Shown: positions 1-7,959 of the stretch, one piece after another
Numbering within the stretch: position 1 is the first letter of the stretch
How the letters are laid out: every line of letters begins with the position of its first letter
NCBI GenBank assembly: GCA_015655195.1
Contig: JAATFM010000116.1
Span: forward strand, 1-37,828
Direction: 5' to 3'
Source: Terriglobales bacterium
Lineage (GTDB): Bacteria; Acidobacteriota; Terriglobia; Terriglobales; Acidobacteriaceae
DNA length: 37,828 bases
Position numbers and translations under genes: made by a program
The notes under the pieces: model-generated
The model's input: the letters and a program-made list of their open reading frames with translations, nothing else
Told to the model about the DNA's origin: nothing
The model's database searches: none

Positions 1-231
1 CTTACTGACGAGTGCGAGGTGCAATACAAGTGCACAGGAATCTACAACTCGGCTGGAGAATCCGGAATCTCTTACAAAGATCCGGAAATTGGTATTGATT
101 GGCCACTTACAGACATCCTTGTTTCCCCCAAGGACGCTAATGCGCAGTCATTGAGTCAGTGGCTCGCGTCGCCGTTTGCTGAGAACATTATCTACCAACC
201 ACAAGCAGTTGTTGCCGAAGGAGTGAAATAG
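1..231 (+). CDS. rfbC: dTDP-4-dehydrorhamnose 3,5-epimerase, C-terminal part (5' end outside window)
   Basis: This is the last 76 codons of a gene that begins before the window. The reading frame is open from base 1 (LTDECEVQYKCTGIYN...) and ends at a TAG at 229-231. The pattern of a YKCT strand, a DPEIGIDWP segment and a following S-x-KD is characteristic of the RmlC/RfbC cupin-fold epimerase C-terminus. The enzyme epimerises C3 and C5 of dTDP-4-keto-6-deoxyglucose to give dTDP-4-keto-L-rhamnose in the cytoplasm. The next gene starts 1 base after the stop, so it is almost certainly co-transcribed with the two sugar-nucleotide genes downstream. The catalytic His/Asp dyad would be upstream and cannot be checked. 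Confidence 0.85.
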   Translation, partial: LTDECEVQYKCTGIYNSAGESGISYKDPEIGIDWPLTDILVSPKDANAQSLSQWLASPFAENIIYQPQAVVAEGVK

Positions 232-232
232 T

Positions 233-1240
233 ATGCGCATTTTAATCGCAGGTGGCGCGGGATACGTAGGCTCCGTCTTGATACCCAAACTTCAGGATCG
301 CGGCTACAAGATCGACGTTGTAGACCTGTTCTGGTTTGGCAATAATCTCCCGAGCAATGTCGGGGTCCTACAGAGCGACATCTTCAGCCTGCGCGCGTCC
401 GACCTTTCCGGCTATGATCAGGTGATTTTTCTGGGAGGCCTCTCGAATGACCCGATGGCGGATTTTTCGCCGGCAAAGAACTTTGTATTTAACGCGTCGG
501 CACCGGCCTATCTGGCCTACATAGCCAAGCTCGCTGGAGTCAAGCGCTATATCTACGCTAGCTCCTGCTCTGTTTACGGCTACACCGAGAATGAGTTGTT
601 CGATGAGGATTGCCCGGTCAACTCCTCTTATCCTTATGGCATCTCGAAGCTGCAGGGAGAACGTGCCGTTATGCAAATGGTGGATTCCAAGTTCTCCGTG
701 ATTGCTCTCCGCAAGGGGACGGTGTCGGGCTATAGCCCGCGTATGCGCTATGACCTGCTTATCAACACGATGTTCAAATGTGCCATGAAGGATGGCGCAA
801 TCTTCGTCAACGACCCGGCGATCTGGCGCCCGTTTCTCAGCATTGAAGATGCAGCCATGGCTTACACGCGCGCCATCGAGGCCAACGAATCCATCAGCGG
901 AATCTTTAATGTCGCATCCGGCAATCACACCGTGGGTGAGGTCGCGGACCTGGTGAAACTCACTCTCGAAGAAGAGCTCAACCATAAGGTCGCTCTTGAG
1001 ATTCGCAGCATCAAGGATTTGCGGAACTACAAAGTCTCGATTAGCCGGGCCGAGACAATCCTGAGCTTCCATCCCCACCAGAGTGTAAAGTCAATCGTGC
1101 GCAACCTCATCAACAACATGGATAAGTGCAGCGACTGGGACAACCCGAAGTATTACAACATCAATGTCTTCAAACAGCTTGAGAAGTCAGGCTCCGCTGA
1201 GACGGTGATGTTGCCCGCTATCGCCGGAGGGAGCAGATGA
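233..1240 (+). CDS. NAD-dependent epimerase/dehydratase (extended SDR), sugar-nucleotide modifying
   Basis: The protein has 335 residues. It starts with the Rossmann dinucleotide motif GGAGYVG (residues 7-13), has an SSCSVYG strand with the catalytic Ser near 110-111, and a YGISK (Y135, K139) YxxxK catalytic pair. These are the hallmarks of extended short-chain dehydrogenases acting on NDP-sugars. The N-terminal NAD site and C-terminal substrate part are of normal length. It is wedged between rfbC (1-base gap) and rfbD (ATGA overlap at 1237-1240), so it very likely acts on the same dTDP-deoxyhexose pathway or on the glycan that uses it. The exact substrate cannot be read from the sequence; a 4-epimerase, 4-reductase or dehydratase role are all possible. 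Confidence 0.85.
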   Translation: MRILIAGGAGYVGSVLIPKLQDRGYKIDVVDLFWFGNNLPSNVGVLQSDIFSLRASDLSGYDQVIFLGGLSNDPMADFSPAKNFVFNASAPAYLAYIAKLAGVKRYIYASSCSVYGYTENELFDEDCPVNSSYPYGISKLQGERAVMQMVDSKFSVIALRKGTVSGYSPRMRYDLLINTMFKCAMKDGAIFVNDPAIWRPFLSIEDAAMAYTRAIEANESISGIFNVASGNHTVGEVADLVKLTLEEELNHKVALEIRSIKDLRNYKVSISRAETILSFHPHQSVKSIVRNLINNMDKCSDWDNPKYYNINVFKQLEKSGSAETVMLPAIAGGSR

Positions 1241-2118
1241 GAGTTGCTGTCATCGGAGCCAATGGGCAGCTCGGCAGTGATGTGGTCGCCGCATTCTTGC
1301 GCAATGGCGACGAGGTTTTCGGCTTCACGCACTCCGATATCGAGCTGGATTCTGCTACGTCGGTGGAAGCTGTTCTCTCGGTTTGCTGCCCGGAGTTCAT
1401 CGTTAATACTGCGGCCATGCACCACGTCGAGAAATGCGAGTCCGATCCCAGAGATGCTTTCGCAGTCAATGCACTCGGAGCGAAAAGCGTAGCTACGTTT
1501 GCACAGCGGGAAGGTGCGACGGTAGCGCATATCAGCACGGATTATGTCTTCGATGGTCACAAAGGCGCTCCCTATGTGGAGACCGATGCCGCGGCTCCGC
1601 TAAACGCTTACGGCATCACTAAGCTGGCCGGAGAGAACTTTACATCAGCAGTTGCAACAAAGCACTTTGTGCTTCGCGTATCGGCCATCTATGGACAGCA
1701 GCCATGCCGCGCCAAGGGTGGGCTGAACTTTGTTGAGCTGATGCTGAAGCTGAGTCGCGAGCGTGATGAACTCCGCGTTGTCGACGACGAGTTCGTTACT
1801 CCCACGCCAACTGTGCAAATAGCCACGCAGTTGGTTACGCTTAGCCGGTCAAGCAGCTATGGCCTTTACCATGCGACTGCTGAGGGCAGTTGCTCCTGGT
1901 ATGAATTTGCGCGTGAGATATTCGAGGCCACCGGCACAAAGGTTCGTCTGGAAAAGGCCCGCCCCGGCGAGTTTCCCGCAAAAGTGCCTCGTCCGCGATA
2001 TTCTGTCCTCGAAAACCGAGCTCTCAAGACTATCGGCGCGAATATATTTACAGACTGGCGCGATGGGTTGCACGAGTATCTCAATATTCGATCTCAGATG
2101 GCAGTTACAACGTCGTAA
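1237..2118 (+). CDS. rfbD: dTDP-4-dehydrorhamnose reductase
   Basis: This 293-residue protein has the compact reductase layout of the RmlD/RfbD family: the NAD(P) motif GANGQLG (residues 7-13), an NTAAMHHVEKCE segment matching the family's NxAAYTxVDxAE element, STDYVFDG, and a YGITK catalytic pair (Y125, K129). RfbD reduces dTDP-4-keto-L-rhamnose to dTDP-L-rhamnose, the donor for rhamnosylated surface polysaccharides. The start codon overlaps the stop of the preceding epimerase (ATGA), which implies translational coupling. The Y-to-H change in the AAY element (MHHVEKC) is a minor departure from the usual motif. The methionine-start proteins read in other frames here are shadows. Confidence 0.9.
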   Translation: MRVAVIGANGQLGSDVVAAFLRNGDEVFGFTHSDIELDSATSVEAVLSVCCPEFIVNTAAMHHVEKCESDPRDAFAVNALGAKSVATFAQREGATVAHISTDYVFDGHKGAPYVETDAAAPLNAYGITKLAGENFTSAVATKHFVLRVSAIYGQQPCRAKGGLNFVELMLKLSRERDELRVVDDEFVTPTPTVQIATQLVTLSRSSSYGLYHATAEGSCSWYEFAREIFEATGTKVRLEKARPGEFPAKVPRPRYSVLENRALKTIGANIFTDWRDGLHEYLNIRSQMAVTTS

Positions 2119-2133
2119 TGGCGACGACTCTCT

Positions 2134-3399
2134 ATGAATGACCAACGCTGTGATGTAGCGATTATTGGAGCTGGCATTGTAGGGCTCGCTGTGGGCCTAC
2201 AACTCCAGCGCAAAATGCCCGGCCTGAATGTCGTCGTCCTCGATAAAGAAAGCAGGGTCGCTGCACATCAGACCGGCCATAACAGCGGCGTCCTGCACTC
2301 GGGCTTGTATTACAAGCCCGGCTCGTTAAAGGCGGAGCTTTGTGTCACGGGCAGAGCTGCCATGATTGACTTCTGCGAGGAGCACGAGATTCCATACGAA
2401 ATTTGTGGCAAGATCATTGTCGCAACGGAAGAAAGTCACCTGCCAGGTCTTAAGGAGCTATTACGCCGCGGACAGGCAAATGGTGTGGCAGACCTTCGGG
2501 AGCTCAATGCGCAGCAGATCCATGAAATAGAGCCCTATGCGTCAGGTATACGGGGCATTCACGTGCCGGGCACTGGCATCACCGATTTCAAGATGGTCTC
2601 GGCCAAGTATGCGGAGCTCATCCAGAAGGGCGGCGGCGAGGTTCTTACCGGTGCCGGAGTCGAGCGCATCGCGCACGAGCCGGGAGGCATTGTTCTTGAA
2701 ACTTCCAGCGGCGTCATGCGCGCGCGCTTCGTTGTGAATTGTGCCGGCTTGCAGAGCGACCGCATCGCGAAAATGGCCGGAGCCGGCCTTGGTCTTCGCA
2801 TCGTGCCATTCCGCGGGGAATACTATGAGTTAGTACCTTCGAAGCACCACCTTATTCATGGGCTCCTGTATCCGGTTGCAGACCCGCGGTTCCCATTCCT
2901 GGGCGTGCACTTCACCAGGCGCATTCATGGAGGCGTCGAAGCGGGCCCCAACGCAGTGCTCTCCTTCAAGCGCGAGGGCTATAGTCGAACGTCCTTCAAC
3001 GTAGGGGACACATTCTCGACTTTTGCGTTCGGCGGCTTCTGGAGGATGGCTTCAAGGTACTGGCAGAGCGGCTTCGAGGAGTTCTACCGCTCCTGGAGCA
3101 AGCTGGCCTTTACACATGCCCTGCAAAAGTTGGTACCGAGTCTGACCGACCAGGATATTCAGCCTGGAGGTTCCGGTGTGCGGGCTCAGGCGCTGGATAG
3201 CACGGGCAAGTTATTGGACGATTTTCACTTTGTCTATCAGGATTCGATCCTGCACGTCTGCAACGTTCCGTCTCCGGCCGCTACAGCCTCATTGGTAATT
3301 GCGGAGAGAATTGTCGCTAAGCTGGAAGAGAATGCCGACCTTAATAAAGTCAAGGTTGCCATCGCGCATCAAGTGCAATCAATTCACTCCGATCATTAA
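2134..3399 (+). CDS. lhgO: L-2-hydroxyglutarate oxidase (FAD-dependent)
   Basis: The protein has 421 residues and belongs to the DAO/LhgO family. It shows the N-terminal FAD-binding GAGIVG (residues 12-17), then the LhgO signature HQTGHNSGVLHSGLYY, a KAELC segment, the mid-protein TGITDFK substrate-domain strand and a C-terminal SPAATASL element near the flavin. LhgO oxidises L-2-hydroxyglutarate to 2-oxoglutarate and passes electrons to the quinone pool at the inner face of the membrane. It begins 15 bases after rfbD on the same strand with no strong Shine-Dalgarno sequence, so it is probably the last cistron of the sugar operon, although it has no obvious role there. A strong terminator lies 150 bases downstream. 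Confidence 0.9.
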   Translation: MNDQRCDVAIIGAGIVGLAVGLQLQRKMPGLNVVVLDKESRVAAHQTGHNSGVLHSGLYYKPGSLKAELCVTGRAAMIDFCEEHEIPYEICGKIIVATEESHLPGLKELLRRGQANGVADLRELNAQQIHEIEPYASGIRGIHVPGTGITDFKMVSAKYAELIQKGGGEVLTGAGVERIAHEPGGIVLETSSGVMRARFVVNCAGLQSDRIAKMAGAGLGLRIVPFRGEYYELVPSKHHLIHGLLYPVADPRFPFLGVHFTRRIHGGVEAGPNAVLSFKREGYSRTSFNVGDTFSTFAFGGFWRMASRYWQSGFEEFYRSWSKLAFTHALQKLVPSLTDQDIQPGGSGVRAQALDSTGKLLDDFHFVYQDSILHVCNVPSPAATASLVIAERIVAKLEENADLNKVKVAIAHQVQSIHSDH

Positions 3400-3550
3400 G
3401 TCCTGCTCGATCCGATTGGCAGGCAAGAAAATTACGTCCGCGATGACTCCGGCCTTGTGTGGAAACTTCTGGTCAGCTTCTCGAACATTCGTCTGACCAA
3501 TATTGTTAGTTGATCCAAGCGGTTTGTAGCGCCGTCGCAGCAGCCGTTCA

Positions 3551-3590
3551 AAAAGCGCCTGATCCAGTCTTCTGGATCAGGCGCTTTTTT
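3551..3590 (+). terminator. Bidirectional intrinsic terminator
   Basis: The sequence AAAAGCGCCTGATCCAG (3551-3567) is followed by a TCTT loop and its perfect complement (3572-3588), a 17-bp stem ending in a run of T (3585-3590). Because the stem base is A-rich on the left, it also reads as a terminator on the minus strand. It lies between lhgO (+) and the convergent sigma-54 activator gene (-) and should end both transcripts. Confidence 0.92.
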
Positions 3591-3685
3591 GTGCTGACAG
3601 GAGCTGTTATACGTTGCTGCACTTAACCCAGGTACCCAGGTACGAATAACCTGATATGAAGCAATCGCATCCACCCTTCAGCCAA

Positions 3686-5101
3686 CTATGCGGAAATCTT
3701 GTGCTGTTGGATCTTATACAGCAACGACCGATAGCTGATGTTGAGGTTGTTCGCGGCACGCCGGCGATTCCATCCTGAAGCCGAAAGAGCTTCCTTAATC
3801 ATGCGCACCTCGGCTTCATATTTCATGTCGCTCACAACACTCTTCATGCCTGAATGGCTGCTGGCAACCGGAAAACTCTGAGTGTACTGGATGGTATTCG
3901 CAAACTTCGACCTTGTTTTCGCTCTGAGGCCTTCATAGGCCGCATCCTGGTCTCCAAGCACAAGCAGGCGATGCACAAAGTTGCGAAGCTCACGCAGGTT
4001 GCCGGGCCAGTGATACTCCAGGGCCGCTTCCATCAGCTTGTCGCGCAGGGAAAATGGCTCAAGACCTGTGCTCGCAGCTCCTCGAAGAATCATCTGCTTG
4101 ATGAGCAGAGGAATTTCTTCCCGGCGCTCACGAAGTGGCGGGATAGTCATGGTGAAGGTGCTGAGCCGGTAGTAAAGGTCTTCGCGGAAGCGCTTTTGAG
4201 CGATTGCTTCTTCCATATTCACGTTTGTGGCGGCCAGAATATGAACGTCTACACGAGTGGAAAACTGTGCGCCGAGCCGGCTGAACGATCCATCCTGCAG
4301 CACGTGCAGAAGCTTTGTCTGCATCTGCAGGTTCATCTCTCCAATTTCGTCCAGAAGCAATGTGCCCTTATTCGCGAGCTCAAATTTTCCCAGCTTCGCC
4401 TTGAGTGCTCCTGTAAATGCACCGGCCTCATAACCGAATAGCTCGCTTTCCAGAAGCTCGCTCGGAATGGCGGCTGTGTTGATGTTGAAGAAGTTCTCTT
4501 TCGCGCGGTAGTGATGCTTGTGCAGCAGCCTCGCGACAACTTCCTTGCCCACTCCACTCTCGCCGAGAATCAGCACCGGAAAGTCTACGGATGCAAGAAT
4601 GCGAATCTCCTTGTAGATTCGCCGCATAGTGGGACTGGCCGCCAGAAAGAAGCCACAGGAACCTAACTCTTCCAGCACGCAAGGTTCGTCTTCCTGTGTT
4701 GCCTCCACCGAGTCGCTCTGCAAAATTTCCTCGGAAGTGACCGGGATCGAGATCAGCTTTTCCATATCCTGCCGCTGCAGCGGCCGCATGAGAACATTAC
4801 GGACATTCCACTGCTCTGCGTGTTTTTCCCAGAACATATCGCGTGTATCAGTCAAAATACACAGACTTTCTGTTTTGATTCTCTGCTCCAGCGCACGCGA
4901 GAAGAGTGCGCCTGGATCCTGGCGAATGCTGGCGTCGTACAAAAGAAGATTCCAATCGGTACCGCTGCTCAATGCGTGGATTGCCTCCTCGACCGACGAT
5001 ACGCAGAGCGCCTGATGTCCTTCGGATTCCAGGGAATGCTTGATCAGGTCGCAAGCACGAGAATCTTCGCTAACGGCTAGAAGTCTTACAACAGAGCACA
5101 T
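3686..5101 (-). CDS. Sigma-54-dependent NtrC-family transcriptional activator with degenerate receiver
   Basis: The 471-residue protein has three parts. Residues 1-125 look like a receiver domain with an Asp at the expected acceptor position (D56, in LLLYDAS), but the invariant Lys of the last strand is replaced by Arg (R106-P107). Residues 150-395 are a complete AAA+ sigma-54 interaction domain: Walker A GESGVGKE (180-187), GAFTGA loop (227-232), Walker B LLLDE (248-252) and FREDLYYRL. Residues 435-468 form a Fis-type helix-turn-helix (RRRAANNLNISYRSLLYKI). It would open promoters with RNA polymerase-sigma-54 by ATP hydrolysis. No histidine kinase gene is adjacent, so its input signal is unknown. 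The start at 5101 gives the expected receiver N-terminus (MCSVVRLLAVSEDS). Confidence 0.92.
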   Translation of the reverse strand: MCSVVRLLAVSEDSRACDLIKHSLESEGHQALCVSSVEEAIHALSSGTDWNLLLYDASIRQDPGALFSRALEQRIKTESLCILTDTRDMFWEKHAEQWNVRNVLMRPLQRQDMEKLISIPVTSEEILQSDSVEATQEDEPCVLEELGSCGFFLAASPTMRRIYKEIRILASVDFPVLILGESGVGKEVVARLLHKHHYRAKENFFNINTAAIPSELLESELFGYEAGAFTGALKAKLGKFELANKGTLLLDEIGEMNLQMQTKLLHVLQDGSFSRLGAQFSTRVDVHILAATNVNMEEAIAQKRFREDLYYRLSTFTMTIPPLRERREEIPLLIKQMILRGAASTGLEPFSLRDKLMEAALEYHWPGNLRELRNFVHRLLVLGDQDAAYEGLRAKTRSKFANTIQYTQSFPVASSHSGMKSVVSDMKYEAEVRMIKEALSASGWNRRRAANNLNISYRSLLYKIQQHKISA

Positions 5102-5756
5102 GGCAACACCTCAACTCAGATTCAACGGAGAAATGTGAACAGCCCAACAGATATTGAAGGCATGGATGTTTCTTCGTATCCTGCTACGGTTAGTGGACCG
5201 CAGCAGGTGTAGCAGCTCGGAGGTATGGCTGCCTTAATACAACAAGGGGAAACGTGACGCAACGCGCGAATTGGTATGGTTCGGGGATGTTTCCTGACCT
5301 TCGGCTCATGGAAGTCGCGTGCATTCGCCTGTTAGCCGCTGGGAGAATGAACCCGGCAGCCCAGGATGTTGCATCCGCACAAACGAAGAGCGATCTTTCC
5401 ATAACTCCCTCGCAGTTCCATGAGTCCCGCACCTGACAACACGTCAATACCAACGCCGCCAATGCAGCGCCTGGTCTGTTGAATTCAAGTACGGAGAAGA
5501 ACCAAAGCATCAGTCGAGCAAGAATGAATCAACAACCTGTGTCCTTGCACAAATCCTGACCTCACCAATTCACGACCATTGAAAAAAGTGACGGCCGCAT
5601 TGCATGAGTACTGCCAATCAGAATTACGGCAAATAGACCAGTCGCGCATCGAATTCGCTATGCCATCGTCGTTAGGCGCGAAGGCTTAATCGATTGTTAC
5701 TGGGGCCCAAAATAACGCATCCTTGGAACGATTAGTTATCGTTCGTCCAGGCCGCG
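5102..5756. other. Intergenic region without a recognisable gene
   Basis: These 655 bases lie between the 5' end of the sigma-54 activator (-) and the 3' end of the PilZ gene (-). Short open frames exist on both strands (for example 5190-5510 minus, 5254-5436 plus) but their translations are low-complexity or unlike any family and they lack good ribosome-binding sites. The segment next to 5101 must contain the activator's promoter; no clear -35/-10 or -24/-12 element was identified. Confidence 0.6.
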
Positions 5757-6068
5757 TTAAGGTCGAAGCAGACGCAAGCGTGAGAACCGAACTGAGATCA
5801 TTGAAGCTTGTTCCGACGTCTCAGTTACCCCCCGGCACATCACTTTTACGCCTCCTTCGCCTGCCAGTTTGATTGGCAGGGTAAAAGTCAGCTCCACCGG
5901 CGTATTCGGCTCAATCATTTGCTCTCCATGGAATAGTACGCTGATGCGGCTGATCGTTTCAGTCATTCCGTCGTGCCAGTTTCGTTCGCCACGAACGCGA
6001 TAGCGCAGCGCAGTTTGAATTGCGTAATCCAGGGCACGTCTGTCATCACGCTGCTTTTCATGATTCAT
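5757..6068 (-). CDS. PilZ-domain protein
   Basis: This is a 103-residue single-domain protein. It begins with an arginine-rich segment (RDDRR, then RYRVRGERNWHDGMT), continues with a TISRISVLF strand and a TPVELTFTLP strand, and ends with V-x-CRG and a V-RFSRLRLL strand. This is the order of beta strands in PilZ domains, which bind cyclic di-GMP. The usual (D/N)xSxxG turn is altered here (S-R-I-S in place of SxxG), so c-di-GMP binding is uncertain and it may be a non-binding adaptor. It lies downstream of the LuxR-type regulator gene on the same strand, separated by 361 bases, and has a G-rich motif about 235 bases upstream that also occurs upstream of that regulator. Confidence 0.7.
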   Translation of the reverse strand: MNHEKQRDDRRALDYAIQTALRYRVRGERNWHDGMTETISRISVLFHGEQMIEPNTPVELTFTLPIKLAGEGGVKVMCRGVTETSEQASMISVRFSRLRLLRP

Positions 6069-6429
6069 TTGGAAGTCAAATCCCGGGCGATTAAGGCCGA
6101 GTTTGTACCCTTATCCTGAGTTACACACGCACGCATACCTCGCTTAGCCTCATCGCAGTTTGACTGGAGCCGGGGGAACCGTGCGTTGCGAATGTTATTT
6201 TGGAACGCATGATTAAGCTACTGCGCCTGCGATACAGAAACAATAGCCAGATGGTGCCCTATCATTTTGACCCATAGTGCCACGACAATGGCACTCCACG
6301 AATGGGGGAGTAGGGGTAGGCTTTTGGGGGATGCAAATAGCCCAGCGCAACAGGTGCATGCCGCATTGGTAACTTGCAAAGGCCGTTACTGTCCGTAGAT
6401 GCTACAGCCTTCGCAATTACCGGCAGCCG
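6069..6429. other. Intergenic leader region of the PilZ gene
   Basis: These 361 bases lie between the LuxR-type regulator and the PilZ gene and carry no convincing gene. They include the G-rich motif at 6303-6344 that is shared with the upstream region of the LuxR regulator. On the minus strand this would place a control element about 235 bases before the PilZ start codon, leaving a long untranslated leader if transcription starts nearby. Confidence 0.5.
6303..6344 (-). promoter_or_regulatory. G-rich shared upstream motif, copy 1 (PilZ side)
   Basis: Read on the + strand the segment runs TGGGGGAGT, AGGGG, CTTTTGGGGG, ATGCAAATAGCCC. The same order of blocks (TGGGGGA-T, GGG, TTTT-GGG, TGCA, TAGCCC), with shorter spacers, is found at 7230-7262 upstream of the LuxR-type regulator. 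Both copies have the same orientation relative to the minus-strand gene that follows. It may be an operator or a promoter element; its function is inferred only from the repetition. Confidence 0.4.
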
Positions 6430-7167
6430 TCATGCTCCGTTTTCGACAAGGTTATGGTTTACGGCGAACAATGCCAGTTCCACTCGACTATATACACCGA
6501 GTTTGTCGAAAACATGTGTGAGATGGTGCTTGACAGTCTGTTCACTCAGAGCAAGCTTTTCGGCAATCTCCGGATTCGAGTATCCCGAAACTACCGCAAC
6601 AACAATTTCGAGTTCCCGTGGTGTCAGTCCGAACTTGAGACTCGGGACGCCCGCTCTCTGCGTGGAGGTTTTCAGGCGCTCAACCAGGCCCGCAACGCTT
6701 TCCCGAGAGATCCAGTACTCACCGTCCATCACCTTGCGGATAGCTCGAAAGAGTATCGCGCTGGTGGACGTATTCAGAATCACTCCACGCGCCCCCAAAT
6801 TAAGAGCCTGCACAGAGATGTCTTTCCCAACGTCCGCAGTAAGAATCAGCACACGCGCGGAAAGATTCGCGCGGCGCAGCTGCCGCAGGACATCGAGTCC
6901 GTTTCGCTTCGGCATCATCATGTCCAGCAGTAGAATGTCCGGCTGGATTCTGGCCGCAAGATGCACGGCTTCTTCGCCATCGGAAGCTTCCCCGATCACG
7001 TCAAAGTCGGTTTCCATCTGAAGCAGAACTCGCAGGCCATCCCGAAAAATCGCATGGCTGACGGCGATCAGGATAGTAATTGGTTTCTTCTCGTCTGGAG
7101 AAACGGGAATTTGGAAGTTGGTTGCATCAACGGAGTGACCGTTTGGAGATTTCTCGCCGATCGGCAT
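6430..7167 (-). CDS. NarL/FixJ-family (LuxR-type) response regulator with degenerate receiver
   Basis: The protein has 245 residues. Residues 31-150 form a receiver: the acceptor Asp (D82 in LLLDMMMP) and the switch Thr (T110) are present. The acidic pair that binds Mg2+ (normally DD in the ADDH motif) is V36-S37, and the invariant Lys near position 132 is Asn (GVILNTST). Residues 180-240 are a typical LuxR helix-turn-helix (LTPRELEIVVAVVSGYSNPEIAEKL, SEQTVKHHLTHVFDKLGV, split here). The start at 7167 follows a strong GGAGG six bases upstream. It would bind DNA as a dimer, but classical phosphorylation looks impaired, so it may be constitutive or respond by another route. No kinase gene is adjacent. 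Confidence 0.9.
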   Translation of the reverse strand: MPIGEKSPNGHSVDATNFQIPVSPDEKKPITILIAVSHAIFRDGLRVLLQMETDFDVIGEASDGEEAVHLAARIQPDILLLDMMMPKRNGLDVLRQLRRANLSARVLILTADVGKDISVQALNLGARGVILNTSTSAILFRAIRKVMDGEYWISRESVAGLVERLKTSTQRAGVPSLKFGLTPRELEIVVAVVSGYSNPEIAEKLALSEQTVKHHLTHVFDKLGVYSRVELALFAVNHNLVENGA

Positions 7168-7229
7168 TTTTTCCTCCGGTCATTATGGTCCCCCGCAGAG
7201 TCGTGTTGTCCATACTTATGTCCCTGCTC

Positions 7230-7262
7230 TGGGGGACTGGGATTTTCGGGCTGCATAGCCCC
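7230..7262 (-). promoter_or_regulatory. G-rich shared upstream motif, copy 2 (LuxR-regulator side)
   Basis: On the + strand the blocks are TGGGGGACT, GGGA, TTTTCGGGC, TGCATAGCCCC. They match the copy at 6303-6344 block by block with shorter spacers. The element ends 62 bases before the start codon of the LuxR-type regulator, which is a normal place for a promoter or operator, so autoregulation by that regulator is one possible meaning. Confidence 0.45.
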
Positions 7263-7720
7263 TATGGCCCCGTCTACTGGTCAAGTAAAACCTGAGTAGA
7301 TTGTTGTGGATTGCAAGGTCGAAATTCATGGTTAAGGTAACACTCGTTTATCAAAGGGTCAATAAAAAGTTATGTGTAGCCTGCGTTTTCAAGGGCATCT
7401 GGCTCCTGTCAGATACTTGCGGGCCTTTAGTTTCAGAAGTCACTCAGAAGCTGTCTAATTACGAAACAAAAGCGCAATCCTGTCTGAGTTCCAACGCAGA
7501 TACGCATCTGCAATTGTTACCCTGCAGATGGATTTCCTCATATTTGAGGTGTAATTGAGATAGCGCCCGAGCCAATCTCTGACTCGTTCCCGGCAGTTCG
7601 CGCTGCGTGGCAAACGTCTGCCCGCCATGCCGGAGAAATATATCCATCTCGTTACAAAAAGCAGCAAGCGGTCCTTCCTCAAGGCTGTCGGGGAGACCAG
7701 AAGCCGTGAAAGGCCCAGCG

Positions 7721-7743
7721 AAGAAGCTATGACCAATGCGAGT
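7721..7743 (-). repeat. 23-bp near-identical intergenic repeat, copy 1
   Basis: The + strand reads AAGAAGCTATGACCAATG followed by CGAGT. It matches 13028-13050 at 21 of 23 positions, in the same orientation, with no flanking similarity. Both copies sit in non-coding DNA. It may be a transcription-factor site or a relic of a shared leader; the function is unknown. Confidence 0.45.
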
Positions 7744-7959
7744 TAGAGTGCAGGCTGAAACCGGGAATTACAACGGACAGTTGGATACAATCCAAGGCTT
7801 TTAGATTGTGTTAGGTGACCTGATCGGGATCGAAGCGATGACCTCCTCCATGTCATGTTGCAATCATCCTCGATGTCATTGACAAAAAATGACTTATAGA
7901 GCGAGTTGGATGATACACGCGGCACGTTCGGTGCAAATTGACGCCAAATTAGCTCCAAT

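Larger units (their letters stand above)
7168..7959. other. Gene-poor intergenic region
   Basis: Apart from the G-rich element near the LuxR regulator, nothing in these 792 bases supports an intact gene. Two overlapping minus-strand frames (7455-7736 and 7459-7647) have no recognisable homology by eye. A 23-base segment at 7721-7743 recurs with two mismatches at 13028-13050. The region together with the adjacent metallo-beta-lactamase remnant looks like decayed or rearranged DNA. Confidence 0.5.

Noticed and set aside
368-1078. Long minus-strand open frame inside the epimerase gene
   Set aside because: It is antisense to a gene with clear SDR motifs and has no recognisable protein features of its own; a codon-bias shadow.
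3400-3511. In-frame continuation of lhgO after its TAA, 37 codons with protein-like composition
   Set aside because: LhgO is already full length at the TAA and no frameshift or recoding signal is visible; the extension is probably chance.
7455-7736. Minus-strand frames upstream of the LuxR-type regulator, considered as a possible regulator fragment
   Set aside because: No clear helix-turn-helix or other family pattern and no ribosome-binding site.
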